A stretch of 64,000 nt of DNA, taken from Tenodera sinensis. Taxonomy: Eukaryota; Arthropoda; Insecta; Mantodea; Mantidae. Positions within the stretch are counted from its first letter, which is position 1. Each line of letters starts with the position of its first letter. The notes below the pieces were generated by a model. It was not told the origin of the DNA. It saw only the letters and a list, made by a program, of their open reading frames with translations, and searched no databases. The DNA is taken from NCBI GenBank assembly GCA_030765045.1, contig CM060964.1:171705219-171769218 (forward strand). Direction: 5' to 3'. Positions 22,791 through 34,781 of this stretch are shown here, piece by piece. The position numbers were made by a program, and so were the translations under genes.

Positions 22791-24267
22791 TGATTTCATG
22801 CAAGGTGCTGTACCGGCTGTACTATCCATATTAAATGTTCAGAAATGGCAGAGAACCTAGCTTTCAGCAGTGAAAAACTTGAATATAATCTAACGAAATT
22901 TTCCGTAACTGCAAATGCTTGGGAAAACTCGGTTTGATACAACCGGATTGTTGTAGCGAGCTTTTCTTAACTGCAAGCTTTTGTCATTCCCTTATAGGCT
23001 TCCATTTACGTATACCTATGCAAGGATTGTACCGTTACGTTTAATAAACCGGATCCAGTGAACTATAAATTACCCCAAACTTTCTTGATTGCAAGGTGGA
23101 GGGGTGGGACTTGGGAGGAACATTTTCTCGGCAATTTAGGTGATATACATATTATCCCTGCACCAAGCAGATAAGTAGTTCGAAATCATATAACTGGGTG
23201 AGAAATAAACCACTTCATAGGGTCATCAAATTTTGGCGAGGAAAAACTTCGTGCCACGCCAATGTAACAAACCTGTACTACTGTTATTTAAGTCAAAACC
23301 GCTAAAGCCATTCGCAAGAAAGTAAGAAATGACAAGTGTTTCCAAGAAGAGAATAGTTTGTGTTCGGGCGATTTTCTATACATCTACGCCCGGCATGCTT
23401 TAACTGTCACACTCGTGTATGGAATTTTAAATTAACCCTATTTTAAGGATTTTATTTGTAATATTCACGGAGACACGCATGCGCGCTGAAAATTTTCCAA
23501 ACTGTTTTTATTCAGCGGACATCATATCATGTGCTTAACATAAAATTTCTACGTCTTAGTTTTAATGAATGTAGTGTTTCCTCTTCCAAAAATGACTGGT
23601 AACAATAGCAAAGACCTCTCTCTCTCGGTATCCTGCTCATAACTAACGCCAGGGAAACGCGTTGGGGCTGTTTGTCGTTTACAGTTCTCTGTATGTGAAT
23701 TGTGTCATATATTTCAGGAACCACAAATTTCCATTAAAAACCCTGTGTGCTGCAATAATCTATACAGAGCTAAAAAAAAGTGTAACATTGGAAGAAACGA
23801 ACGAATAGCAGGTGAATCACCTGCCCCTATTTTTTCAGATTTATGTAACCCACTAAAAAACTTGTGCACCTGGAGTTTATCTTGACCGCACACTTTGCAT
23901 TTCACTTATGGACATGGACAGAAGGTGGCTTAACATCTCAGTGCATAAGTGATTTAAAGGGACAACAGTTGTAAATCCCATCAAAAGCCTTGCAGTTTTA
24001 CACTGAGTGGTTTCTACTCAGTATATTAACTTTTTTCACAGTATACATTCTACACCCCCCCCCCAAAAAAAAAATAAACTCCTGATGAACGAGAACCTAT
24101 CGTAATAGATTCACATTCAAATGAGTTAAAGGAAAATGGCGGATCTGTGCCAAGGGATGGTAATAGGTGATGACCAATCAAAGACACGGCTACATTCATA
24201 ATGGAGTTGTGTAGTCACATCAACAAAAAAATGTTAAATAGTTAAACAAATCAGTATTGGCATAAAT
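22791..24267. other. no gene seen
   Basis: Mostly AT-rich unique sequence. Frames of about 60 codons at 23527-23905 overlap on opposite strands. A C run followed by an A run lies near 24055-24073. Confidence 0.45.
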
Positions 24268-24268
24268 C

Positions 24269-25070
24269 ATGGCACTTATTAATTTGTGTAGCAAACGTCA
24301 CAGCTTGACTGACATCGTGGGACATAGGGCACCACCCAGCCAATGTATCCCTCACCTCAGTCCACTGCAGGCGTCAGGAGCGGGGTCCAGTAGTGGAGAG
24401 TGGGACGTGCTCAGCGCTCCGATCCCTCCCGGCCAGTACATGTGGTCTTCGGAACCAGGACGGGTGATGAGCCCGAAGCCTGGTGTGATGACCTGGTGGC
24501 CCGACGTCCTTCGTCTCGTCGATACAGCTGAGGAGGCTCCAATTTCTCAGGGTCTCAGCCTCGGCGATAGATTTGTCTTCGGGAAAGGAGCAGTCTGTTG
24601 GACGGTGATAGGAGGGAATGGGAAGTGAAACCACTCCGGGTTACAGGAATCTCTGCAGCTCACTTATGATACTGAATAAATCTCGCTTCCTTTATATATA
24701 ATTCGCTATCACTTGACGTGTTGCGACTTTGTGGCACTTTGCGAGGTACTTCTACTTAATGACGTGGCGTCCATTCCCCGGCTCAGCAATACACCCTACA
24801 ACTGATACCGACGAACGGTGTGGATTTTCTCACCAACACTCGGCAAAGATTTTGAATGTTTCACCACAAACAACATTTCTCTCCCCTGATTGGCCATTTC
24901 TTTTGGGCTTTTAAGTTCGTTGGTTCTCTTTTTGAACCTTTGAATTTTAGCGGCGGTTTAAGAGTTCATTTAGGGACGCGTACTACGTTGGGCGGGCGAG
25001 TAAACCTCCCTCACGGCACAATAGAACGCCATGGTTTTATTGCCCCATGCCAAAAACTATAAACGGTCTG
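24269..25070. other. GC-richer block with unrecognised 119-codon frame
   Basis: The plus frame at 24269-24628 contains GSSSGEWDVLSAPIPPGQYM and a Trp-rich middle. I recognise no domain. GC content is visibly above the neighbourhood. The block might be an exon, a CpG-containing promoter region or part of an unknown repeat; the sequence alone does not decide. An 86-codon minus frame shadows it. Confidence 0.25.
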
Positions 25071-25355
25071 CGGAAGTTATTTGCTTTTCTTGAACGGGAA
25101 ACTTGTAGATTTCCCTGCATAACTGTGCTTATGTTTATTTACCGATCTTTATGAAACTTAAAACATGCATGCAATTTTTCAAGGGGTTTTGTCTGATATC
25201 ATCTTCAATGTAATCTCATAAAAACATGAATAGTTAATAAATTATGTATTGATTAATTATCCATATTTCCTTAATTATGGTAGATTAAGTTCCATTTTGG
25301 ACACCACTTATCAGGCGGAAATACGGCTACAAGTGGATGAGATGAAATGGCAAAA

Positions 25356-25523
25356 GGTGATGATGGAGTGATGGCAGAATGATGGCGGGGAAATCGGAGA
25401 ACCCGGAGAAAACCCGCCCCTGCGCTACTGTGGGCACCACACATGCCACATGCGGACGCCTGGGATCGAACCCAGGTCGCTTTGGTGAGAGTCAAGCGGT
25501 CTAACCGCTGGGCCACGGCGCGG
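25356..25523 (-). mobile_element. SINE family a, diverged copy
   Basis: Minus strand: CGCCGTGGCCCAGCGGTTAG head, GGTTCGATCCCAGGCGTCCG B-box region, then GGGGCGGGTTTTCTCCGGGT and the CCGATTTCCCCGCCATCATT body. The distal body has drifted and the GCGGGCGTTAAA end is not seen. Confidence 0.8.
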
Positions 25524-25529
25524 CGTAAT

Positions 25530-26250
25530 AGCTTGAGCCGTGTTTATTAATGAAAATAAAAAGCACTAGAATATCAAACTATCACTAACGACTACTAACT
25601 CAACTAGCATTGGCGTTTAAAAGACTTGGTCTTACAGCGTTGTGATGGCTGAGCGGAATTATTACACTCCGTGAGGTGAGACATGAGCATATCTTGCGCA
25701 GAGGGGAAGCTGCTTTCCTTCCCTCCCTCTCTGCAACGGCTGAGAGGGGGGGGGGGGGGGAGGCGGGTGACCTTGCCGCGAATGAGTACACATTACTATA
25801 ATAGCGTGCAGCTGAAACAATTGTAGTTTACATGAAAGTAATTGTTGGCATATAGTCATAGTTATAGCCAAATCAGTTTTTTTCGTTATAATGCTAATTT
25901 TTATACATATATAATGTCATTAGTAATACGCTAAAGCTATGCTAGGAAACTTCACTCTTTTGTGGACGGAAACGTTATGATTTCTGCGCATACATGATTA
26001 CCCAACTTCTCCTACCATGAGTCTTTCAGGTGAAGAGTTGCCACTGGGCAGGTAGGGGAATTGTTCTTGTCTTGCCTCACGACCTATACGCTTCTGTCGC
26101 AGTGTTGTTCTGAGGACACATGTTCGAATCTACGCTAATGGGTCAAGGATTTTGTTAACCCTTCATTTCACTTCTTTTGACCAAATTATTAAAAATAAAT
26201 TACATTAAACCGATTAAAATGTAGTTTGAGCTGTTATTCATTATGCCTGA
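25530..26250. other. no gene seen; G run at about 25745-25760
   Basis: Short frames at 25600-25871 read through a C/G run. Nothing recognisable. Confidence 0.5.
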
Positions 26251-26745
26251 ATTAACATAACTTGTCGGTCTGGGTGGCTCAGTTGGTTAGACGCTGGCTT
26301 ATTACTCTCCAGGTCGCGGGTTCAAATCCGGGTCAAGGTCGATGGTTTTTAAGTGTGCTTAAAAACGACAGCTCCATGTCAGTAGATTTACTGGCATGTA
26401 AAAACTCCTGCGGGACATAATTCCGGCACACCGGCGACGCTGATGTGATCCTAGCAATTGACAGCATCGTTAAACAACAAAATAAATTTAAATTTAACAT
26501 AACTTGGGTATTCTAACAGTTCCCTAGCCGTGCGTTACGACTTACGTGAATGGCACAGCGGTATGTTGTCATGACAACCTGGTTTGACCTTGAAATAGCC
26601 AATGGACTTCGTGAAGGGATTGCGTGGCCACGGAATCAATTGGCTACTTCAAGGTCAAACCTGGTTGTCATGACAACATACCGCTGTGCCACTCACCTGC
26701 CGAGGGAACTGTCAGAATACCCACGTTACGTTAATTCAAGTATAA
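26251..26745. mobile_element. palindromic MITE, split by a SINE
   Basis: Long inverted arms: TGGCACAGCGGTATGTTGTC (26550 on) and its complement ending near 26690, each continuing with CATGACAACCTGGTTTGACC. Outside these the arms go on less perfectly (GGGTATTCTAACAGTTCCCT against GGGTATTCTGACAGTTCCCT) to termini near GAATTAACATAACTT (26250-26263) and AACGTAACGTG (complement, near 26735). The left arm is interrupted by a family-b SINE. The 75-codon frame over the palindrome is incidental. I could not identify the MITE's own target duplication. Confidence 0.8.
26265..26493 (+). mobile_element. SINE family b inserted in the MITE arm
   Basis: TCGGTCTGGGTGGCTCAGTT head, GGTTCAAATCCGGG B box, and a body ending GTTAAACAACAAAATAAA. 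A perfect 13-bp duplication, TTAACATAACTTG, lies at 26252-26264 and 26494-26506. The duplicated bases are part of the MITE arm, so the SINE arrived later. Confidence 0.95.
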
Positions 26746-26759
26746 CCAAGTACTTTCTC

Positions 26760-27515
26760 AACTCACTTTATTCTTAGATGTGACTGAATGTGGTAAAATG
26801 TTAATAATGTAAACATTTTTCTGTAGTAACTATATATTCCTTTTTCCTCAGTACATGCAATGTCATGATATTGGTTAAAAATTCCTATAAGGAGGTCTGA
26901 ACCCTCGAAATATCAGTTTAGTTCACGGCAGACTGATGTCAAGCCTCTACTGTCCTCTTTCACACAAAACATTTAGGTATCAAGCTGCGCGCTAATCTAC
27001 TAAAATATATTCATATTTCAGATCTCGGCAGCTAATCAATGTTCACGAAACTTTACGTCATAGCTATGAGAATAGACCCAACACTATACAGCTACAAAAC
27101 AAATTCCGGCTTGACAACTGGAACGATGTTTTCAAGTAAGACTATAATTTGTGGGTAGCATAGATACGAGAAAATGCGCTCAGCTGATTCACCTTGTATA
27201 AAGAATGTATTGGAACATAATGGCCGAAACAAGGTCATGGTAACTGCGTAAAGGTTTAGATCGTTCGCTATTTCTTTTGTATTTTATTGGAGTAATAACA
27301 CCGGAGTAGGTGCTATTGAAGAACATTTTTCTACCTTTCAAAACTTAAAGGGGCTTATGACTGTCGAACATTCTAGCGAATGGTAGCGTCTTCCTCAGTC
27401 ATGGTGTGTAAATCCGTGAGGTGAAAGGATGAGGAAGTACGTCATATCATTCCTGCAGTTGGAGTGTGTTCTGTAAACAGCAAGTGTTGAACGATGCACT
27501 AAAATCAGAGGCCAC
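26760..27515. other. no gene seen
   Basis: AT-rich. The sequence GGAGGTCTGAACCCTCGAAA near 26890 resembles the 3' ends of some retroelements, but I cannot assign it. Confidence 0.35.
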
Positions 27516-27960
27516 ATGCGGCCGCGTTGTTGGTATATAGGAATTACCACACAAAAAGCAACGCAGCTAGACTGTAACCTTTACTGGATCCGGCGGTTCC
27601 AACAAGGATCAATTGGGTTACTATCACGAGGGGAATGCAGAGGAACAGGAATTACCACCCCGGAATTGATGCGCAACTGTTACATGCATATTATAATACG
27701 GTACATGGGGTTTCAGGTGAGGTGTTTTAATCTTACCGGTATTCATCACAGAAAGCCACTTCGAACAGAGAAACTCACAGAAAATGACCATCCTCTCGTG
27801 AGGAATTTGTTATCCAGATTGTGGGATACTGTAGCATGGACCGATGAAACAAGTGTTCTCATCTGACGAAGAGGAAAGGACGGTATTTCCGCGCCGAGAA
27901 AAGCTGCATCTTGAGTCAATATAGATGTTTGGGCTCTTATGGTTAGTGAGTGGTACTTCA
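27516..27960 (+). pseudogene. possible Tc1-like transposase relic
   Basis: The 116-codon frame ends RNLLSRLWDTVAWTDETSVL. WDTVAWTDET fits the block holding the first catalytic Asp and following Glu/Thr in Tc1-like transposases (W-D-x-V-x-W-[ST]-D-E-[ST]). After an in-frame stop the same frame goes on with RRGKDGISAPRK and, after another stop, VNIDVWALM, which would suit the next block of the family. The HTH part is not recognisable. No TIRs were found. Confidence 0.35.
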
Positions 27961-27974
27961 GAACCGTAAGCATT

Positions 27975-28950
27975 GGTAACGTGTTGAGAGTGTGGGAGAG
28001 CGTGCGGAGATGACCTCGCCTCTATTCCAAGTAGGAGTGTCTGGTGGGCCGACTAAACTGAGCACTTCTATTTCTCTAACTTCATTATTGCATTCCGCTA
28101 TTGTTTCTGTTTGTTTGTTTAGCATTCTTTGTCAAATGAAACACTTATTTAGAAATTCAGGGCGAAGTGTCTTTTTTTTCTTTTCAATAATATTAGGAGC
28201 TTGAAGCAGTAACACAGATTTATGCAGGCTGTCGAATGTGTACTACTTTCTCAGTAACTAAATTTCCCAACAAAACTGAAAGTTTGAAGTAAATATATAG
28301 GATACACTGAGTGTGAAAATAGAATTAAAACTCCAAATTAACACCTACAACAATTGTTGCACAGTTGCATGAACGCTTTTTTCATTCAACGTGATATTCA
28401 ATTTATGGAACCATTTTCTTTGCAAACATTAAAAACAAATATTAACATAAGTGAAATCGATATTAAGTTGAAAGCATGTAGCTATTGTCAGATACATCCA
28501 TTAAAGAGAAAATTAAATTTAGATTGAAGCAAAGAGAAGAAATGAAAGATAAAGCAGGGCATGGCTCACAGTACAGTCGTGGTAGGTTACGGACTGCATT
28601 GGGCTTCCTCTACTTGATCTTACCTGTGTCCCTTGAAATATGAATCGCTTTACTAAGATTACAACCAGGATTTATTTCAACAGAACAGAGTAGTTTGAAA
28701 TTAGGAGTCAAGTTAGCGCATTAACTATTTGAAATGAATATAATTGTTATTTTCACATTTTTAAACTTAAATATAATTTTGCACCTGAAAACTGCACATG
28801 CACCTATGTAAGGAAATTTTGAAATTTGCGCTTAACATTGTCTGCTCTGCCAGCGGACATATTCAGGTAGGTATACCCAAAGTAAGGAATACACGTCTGT
28901 CTTTTACTGTGCACTTTTATGCCAAATAGCCCATAGCGTTATGCTTATGA
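27975..28950. other. no gene seen
   Basis: AT-rich unique sequence with no motif. Confidence 0.5.
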
Positions 28951-28956
28951 CATCAC

Positions 28957-29060
<104 letters not shown>

Positions 29061-31170
29061 ACTAGAGAGGGTAAGAACGATATATTATTATGTATGTTCA
29101 AATTCTAATACATATATAATGGTAGTAATTGACAGATATATTGAAACTATATTTTGCACTAAACTTTGTCTGGTCTGTGTCATTGGGCACATAACGTTTA
29201 CATTCAAAATGCATATGCCTGAAATACCCCATAGCATGTTTATTATTAATAATGTGAATGAAACATGATTATAGGCATTATGCTTCCTTAAGGAATTGTT
29301 TAAAGAATTTCTTTAACACCATTACCACTGTCACAAAACGTGCAATGCTACTTGTTGAAATAGTTGCAGAAATAATGTACCGATCTCTTTCACTTGGATA
29401 GAATTAAGCACAGAATAACATTTAGCTTGTTGTTTCCTCCCCGTAGGACGTTACATGGAAACGTAAATATTCTTTAAGATAACACCGTACCCTGGCCAAA
29501 TGTAACTCCAGCAGGTGCAAAACATAAGGCATCTGATAGTGGACCATGCCGGAGACTCCAGGGAGTAGTATGGTCAGCGCTGTTTTCCCTCATTCCCCTA
29601 AGCTCAGCAGCAAGAACCCTCGTACACAACAGGAACTCAGTGATGATAACGCAGGAACAACATGCAGTCTATATGAGAGTAGGTCAAAATTTCCAGCACC
29701 TACAATAAGGTAAGGGTTTTAGTGCGCCTGTGACAGCTAAGTTTTCCCGGCGACTCTCGGTTCCCTCGCGGAACACATTACCATATGTATTAAATACCCT
29801 ATAGTAGGTATACGCATCTTATGCCCCTGAACTAAGAATATTACCTTCTTTAACTACGTTCGATTGCATATCTGAAAAATACAGATGTTAATGTTATAAT
29901 TAGACATGAGGTTATTTCTGATCATACACAACAATTCTGTCGTTATGATAGTAGAAGACAAGCTCAGTGTTGCCATTCTTGTTGCAGCGAAAGAAGTTGA
30001 CGCGAACCGGATAAAAAAGGAGGAAAAGGTAGAATTTCGAATGCATTGCAACATGAAAGAACCATGGCCCTCTTTCGTCTCTATATGAGAATGCGAAACT
30101 TGTGAGTAATATTATTTATTTAGAACTTTTTTATTACAGTTTAAGTGTTGAGCCAAGACATGTTTTTGTCTTTCGCCCCCCTCCCAATACCCGGCGCAGA
30201 TTGCCCCCTGCCTCCCCTCTTAGATCAGTCACTGCATTGTATCGAGCATTATGATGCTTAAATTTCAACACTAAAACGTAAATATAAGCCCGAAAACATA
30301 AATTAATTTGTTCTTAAACACTCACCAATGGAAGTTCATGGCATCCAGCACACCAAAGTAGGCTTCTTCAGGCTTCTCTAGTCCGTTTTACCTACAGAAG
30401 CAATGTTAATGTCTATGCCACGTGACTTGCAATATGCAAACGAATCTCCTTTTTTACTTTTCAATAAGCACCCCTTTAAACTACAGGATTGTTCCCATTC
30501 GGATTTGTAAGTTTGTGAGCACTTAGCCCTTTTTCATGGTCCCTCATTCATGGTCACTAAGCACTTCACATAAATTTTAACACTACGAAAACCACTACTG
30601 TGTGCACTGTAAAGCGCGAAAGACGCAACTGAGGTGGGTGAGAAGCCGCTGAAGGGCTGAAGCTCCTAGTAGCGATTTCGACTTATTTCTAAATCATAGG
30701 ACTGATAGGTGATGGGCAGACCCTTTCGTTTCTTAAGGTGTAGAGGCATTACTCAGTAGTTTAACACTATCTTGTGTTTCTCTTAAGAGGCTGAGGGAAA
30801 GGGACATCACCGTAATAATGAGCATGACTGCACTATTTATCAATTGCGAAATTATAAATTGCCTTTTAAAAAAGGATAGAATTAAGTAGATTTTCCTGTA
30901 TTTTTTAAAAAGGAGATTTCGCATTTTTGTAATTAACCGAAACTAGAAAAGTAGACGTGCAAGAAATAAGGAGATCTTCCGAAAAAATAGATCTGGTGAC
31001 ACTGGACAAGCTATGCACCTTTTTGTCTTCACATAGATATCGTTCTGGGCCTTCATTCAGCATTCAAAACCCAGACAAATATGACCATTCGTTCTTCACA
31101 ACGCTTATCTCAAGTACTATAAGCATACAGTTTACTGTTAAAGACAACCCGTTTCTTTCTCACAATGCTT
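29061..31170. other. no gene seen
   Basis: Frames of 60-66 codons at 29854-30088 are antisense to each other. A C-rich patch lies near 30175-30220. No repeat recognised. Confidence 0.45.
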
Positions 31171-31171
31171 A

Positions 31172-31252
31172 TCTTCTATCTATCTGTCTGCCTGTCTGTC
31201 TGTCTGCCTGCCTGCCTATCTGTCTGTCTGTCTGTCTGTCTAATCTATCATG
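31172..31252. repeat. (CTGT/CTGC/CTAT)n microsatellite
   Basis: Tetranucleotide repeat with mixed units. It supplies the Cys/Leu/Ser end of the 100-codon frame beginning at 30957. Confidence 0.93.
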
Positions 31253-33750
31253 TATATAATAGTATATTTCTTCTCTCCGTGCATATGTGACTGAACTGTA
31301 CCTAAACGCCTGGACCAATGTTTATGAACTTTTGTGTGTGATAAATAAAGGCCGGAGTCGTGTGCGTTGTTTCATAGGTGCACTGCACATGGACTTGACG
31401 TTATGGCTCGCGCATGTAAACAACTGCAGGTAGGTACAGCCTGACCACGAAACAAGACATCACTCCGCGTCTGCAGCTCACTGAGAGAGAAGAAACAAAG
31501 GAGTCGCTTTGCACTACACCTTGACCTTGCATCCGCAAACACTTGCAAAGCAATTCTTCACAAGTTATCTATAATTCCTATAGGAGTACTACGTTACGAT
31601 CTCTTCGACTCTTGTTTCTACAGTGGCAGTTCTTTGCACATTTGATGGCTGTGCTGTACTTCTGGCGTGATTCATACTCTGCGTCCAGCTAACCTGTATC
31701 GCATGTGAGCACACATCTCTCCGGCCTTTAGTGATAAATGTGATTCGAGATTCACAATGTGACCGGATAGAACATGTTCTTTTAATTAATTAACTCATAT
31801 GTTGCTCTTCTATTTTCACAAATGGGTCCGTCAAATAGCGCTGCTATCGCGTTTTAGAATTTCTGGTAGTTGATGCTGCGATCGGATTTTAGGATGTTTT
31901 TGTCGCAGTTCAGCGTTCATTACATCAAAAGTGTGTGCGTATTGAGAACAAGTACTTAAAGAGTAATTAACAAATATACATTGTGCAAATTTGTACGGTG
32001 CAATATTGAAGTGAGTATTTTACATGATTGTTCATGAATTCCAATTATGTATACACGTGCATTCTCTAACCATCAGCTTAACCTACACATTTAATATTTC
32101 ATTTATCGACGTAGGGTTTTAAAATGTAATTGACAAATATACATTGTGCAAATTGTGCTAGAGAGCAACAACCATTGGAACATTATAGTACCAATGATAG
32201 TAACCATTATAAAAACAAAGGAGAAAGATGAAAAAGTTATATCAATAAGCGGTTTTCCTGCATACTGCAGCATTTCCCGTCCAAGTAAAGAAGAAACACC
32301 TCTGGACATGGCAGTCTTGAGTTTAATTAGCACCTACTGGTCATAACAAATCACTTGAGCAAAGCGAGCGTGCGTTCTCAATATGCTTATGCTTCACTGT
32401 TTATAATATAGACTAAAATACGTTGTTCAGATTAACGAAAATGAAGTAATTACTTAGGAGTGTGGTGATGTGCAATACAGCCTGGAACACACACACACTC
32501 ACCTACCCTCCCTCCCACCCTTTTTAGTACATTTTCTTATCGGGTATTCTAATCAGGTAACTACAACAAACATAGCCATCTTCCCCTTACAGAGTATGCG
32601 TAGTGGAAGCTTCTAACCCAAAGCGAAGCTAACTTCGAAGTGTTAGCGATGTCTTGATATTGTTTCCCTTACGGTGAAATGTTCATACTGCATTAAACCA
32701 CAGAAAGTAGCTTATAACGGATCGTGCATATACAATTGGCCCTTCTAAGTTAGAGTAAATACAAACGAATGGCCGACATGTACTCACCACTCATTGAAGC
32801 AGGATCAGTACAGAGCTGCGCTCGTCTAACCATATTCAGATTTGCGGAGAACTTCACGACTGTTGTACTTGGTGTGAATTTGTTTGATAGACCTTGCTCT
32901 CTAAATATCCTCACACGTTGCGAGATCCGAGGAACGTAGTGACCACAAACTTTTACTAACAGTTTGATCGACCCAGAGAATATAATTCCACATTTTGCGT
33001 TCTTTCTTGAATCGAGAAAGGCATTTTCCAGAGTGTGAACAGCAATACGTATCTGGGCTTATGAAATAAACTAAAATGCTGACAGAAGCATCTCAACTAT
33101 TGATCCTTAATATTGTACATGCGATGCTGCCACTCGATTCAATTTTAACGATCAATTTAACCTGATATGTATAAAGAGTCATTTAGAATGCTGAGAACGC
33201 AATTGTCGCCCATTGCGAGAATGCCACCACACAAACTCGCTCTGAAAGTTTTGCTACTCTTATGAACTTGGGGTTGGGGCTAATGTACGGAGTTCCATGG
33301 TGTGTGTCTTAATGGAAGCATGTATAACAGTGCATAGTATGAAAAGTTGAAAACAGTATTATAGCAAATAATAAATAGAAATTAAAGTTAAAGTAAAACA
33401 GTTTTACGTATTTGGTTGAATGGTGACTCCTTGAAGTTCAATGCGCTAATGAACAGCTTCCAGATTTTTCACACTTGTAATTGAATGTCATCAACAGGGT
33501 TAGGATTTTTAGGTGCAAATTTCAGATGGAAAAAAGGAAGGGTAGAGGTGCTCAAATAAGGTAAAAATAAAGGGACAAAAAGATGCTGGTTTATTCAAGT
33601 AATTCCACAATTTCTCTTTCTTTTATTCTAATTTATTGAATTAAAACAAGTACATCAAATTATCACTAATCAGAAGAAGGAAAACACACGAAGCTGTTAT
33701 ACTTCAAGACATTAAGCATCTCTATATTTTTAAAAGTAAGTCTGTTTCTA
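31253..33750. other. no gene seen; one short direct repeat
   Basis: ACAAATATACATTGTGCAAA occurs at about 31969 and again at about 32132, within similar flanks. Otherwise I see unique sequence. Frames at 32103-32346 overlap on opposite strands. Confidence 0.45.
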
Positions 33751-33960
33751 TTAGGAGATAGTGTCTTTGTAGATGCTAAAGCTTCTTTCGACATCCACAG
33801 AAACCAGTGGGGCAAATCTTGTATTCACTCGGAATGGCAATTCTACAGATGTGGCGAAATCCTCAATGCCCGGATTCTTCGGAAGACTAAACTCTAGTTT
33901 GTCTTTGGCATCCCACTGTTTCTCCTTTTCCAAACCTTGTTCTAATTCTAGATGCAATAA
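33751..33960 (-). pseudogene. hAT transposase C-terminal fragment, second copy
   Basis: The minus frame contains LHLELEQGLEKEKQWDAKDK and then RFAPLVSVDVERSFSIYKDT. The latter is the same hAT C-terminal motif as at 13552 (YAPVTSCDVERSFSAYKNIL), clearly from a related but different copy. The open frame's first 16 or so residues do not belong to hAT; they come from the end of the Penelope-like element that abuts it near 33960. Confidence 0.65.
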
Positions 33961-34385
33961 TATTAACCGGGCTTGTGGGCCGTGGTCTATTGGGTTCCTT
34001 CTTCTTCCCAAACGTTTCGTCTGCGACTACGGCAGACATCTTCAGTGGCGGCGAGGTCGAAGTTTCCTAGTGGAGATCTCAGCACCGACTGTGCTGGTCA
34101 CCACCAGAGGTGCGGTATTTATGTCGGCGGCTGGAGGGGAAGTACGTTGTGATAGGTCCGGGTGGCCAGTGGGCTGGACTTGTACCAGTGGAGTACTACA
34201 AGGAGCTGGCGTCTGATTGGCTGGAGAGGGGTTCTGGATTTTTGTTTTTGTTAACGCTGTTTGCCATATTCTGTTGAGTTTAAGTCCTTCTTCTTTGCGA
34301 TTGATATTATTTTTGTGCTTGTGTATTTCAATGGCTTCACGGAATAAGCGAGAATAGTAGTGGGATGTAGATGCCAGAATATCTG
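33961..34385 (-). pseudogene. 3' end of a Penelope-like retroelement
   Basis: Minus-strand translation gives SHYYSRLFREAIEIHKHKNN followed by INRKEEGLKLNRIW. This matches the end of the GIY-YIG endonuclease domain of Penelope-like elements (R-x-x-REA-x-EI-x-KH-x-x-N-x-N-R-x-x-G). After a proline-rich linker the frame stops, and the 3' DNA carries AAGATGTCTGCCGTAGTCGC followed by AGACGAAACGTTTGGG, an end sequence that I associate with arthropod retroelements. The reverse transcriptase and most of the endonuclease are missing, consistent with 5' truncation. Confidence 0.65.
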
Positions 34386-34781
34386 TGTTACCATATGGTT
34401 ATATGGATTCAAATTTCACTTCTTACCCATATATTTCCAAAACACTAAAAATAAGCGCGAATAACGGTGATTTTCATATCAATATTTCAGGAGCTATGTA
34501 CAACTGTTTTAATTTTTTTGTTCTGTACATCACACAATGACTCTTCGTCCTCGAAACGTGTATATGGCTAATAATTTTCGACATTTATAAATAATCCTTA
34601 GAGCCTCTTTAATTATTACTGTGTGTCAATGTCAGTCACGGTAAATAAGGATAAAGTCCTCTGGAGGGAAAAGTAACAGACTGAAATAAATATCCTTTTT
34701 GATTCTGCGTCATTACAATATAACAAATAAAAAGTATCAGAAACTTTTCCTCTATAGTCATTAGTTTTCCCACAAAACACG

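Noticed and set aside
22174..22834. Lys/Glu-rich 209-codon frame and others
   Set aside because: Translation of the CTTT microsatellite; all frames lack stops for compositional reasons.
31150..31260. Tetranucleotide repeats as a CRISPR-like array
   Set aside because: Simple sequence without repeat-spacer structure; the host is eukaryotic.
34624..34645. GTCAATGTCAGTCACGG as the left end of the 2.6-kb element
   Set aside because: It is in direct orientation relative to the right-end motif, where an inverted match is needed, and lacks the CACG duplication; TGACTAACGGACA at 34782 fits both tests.
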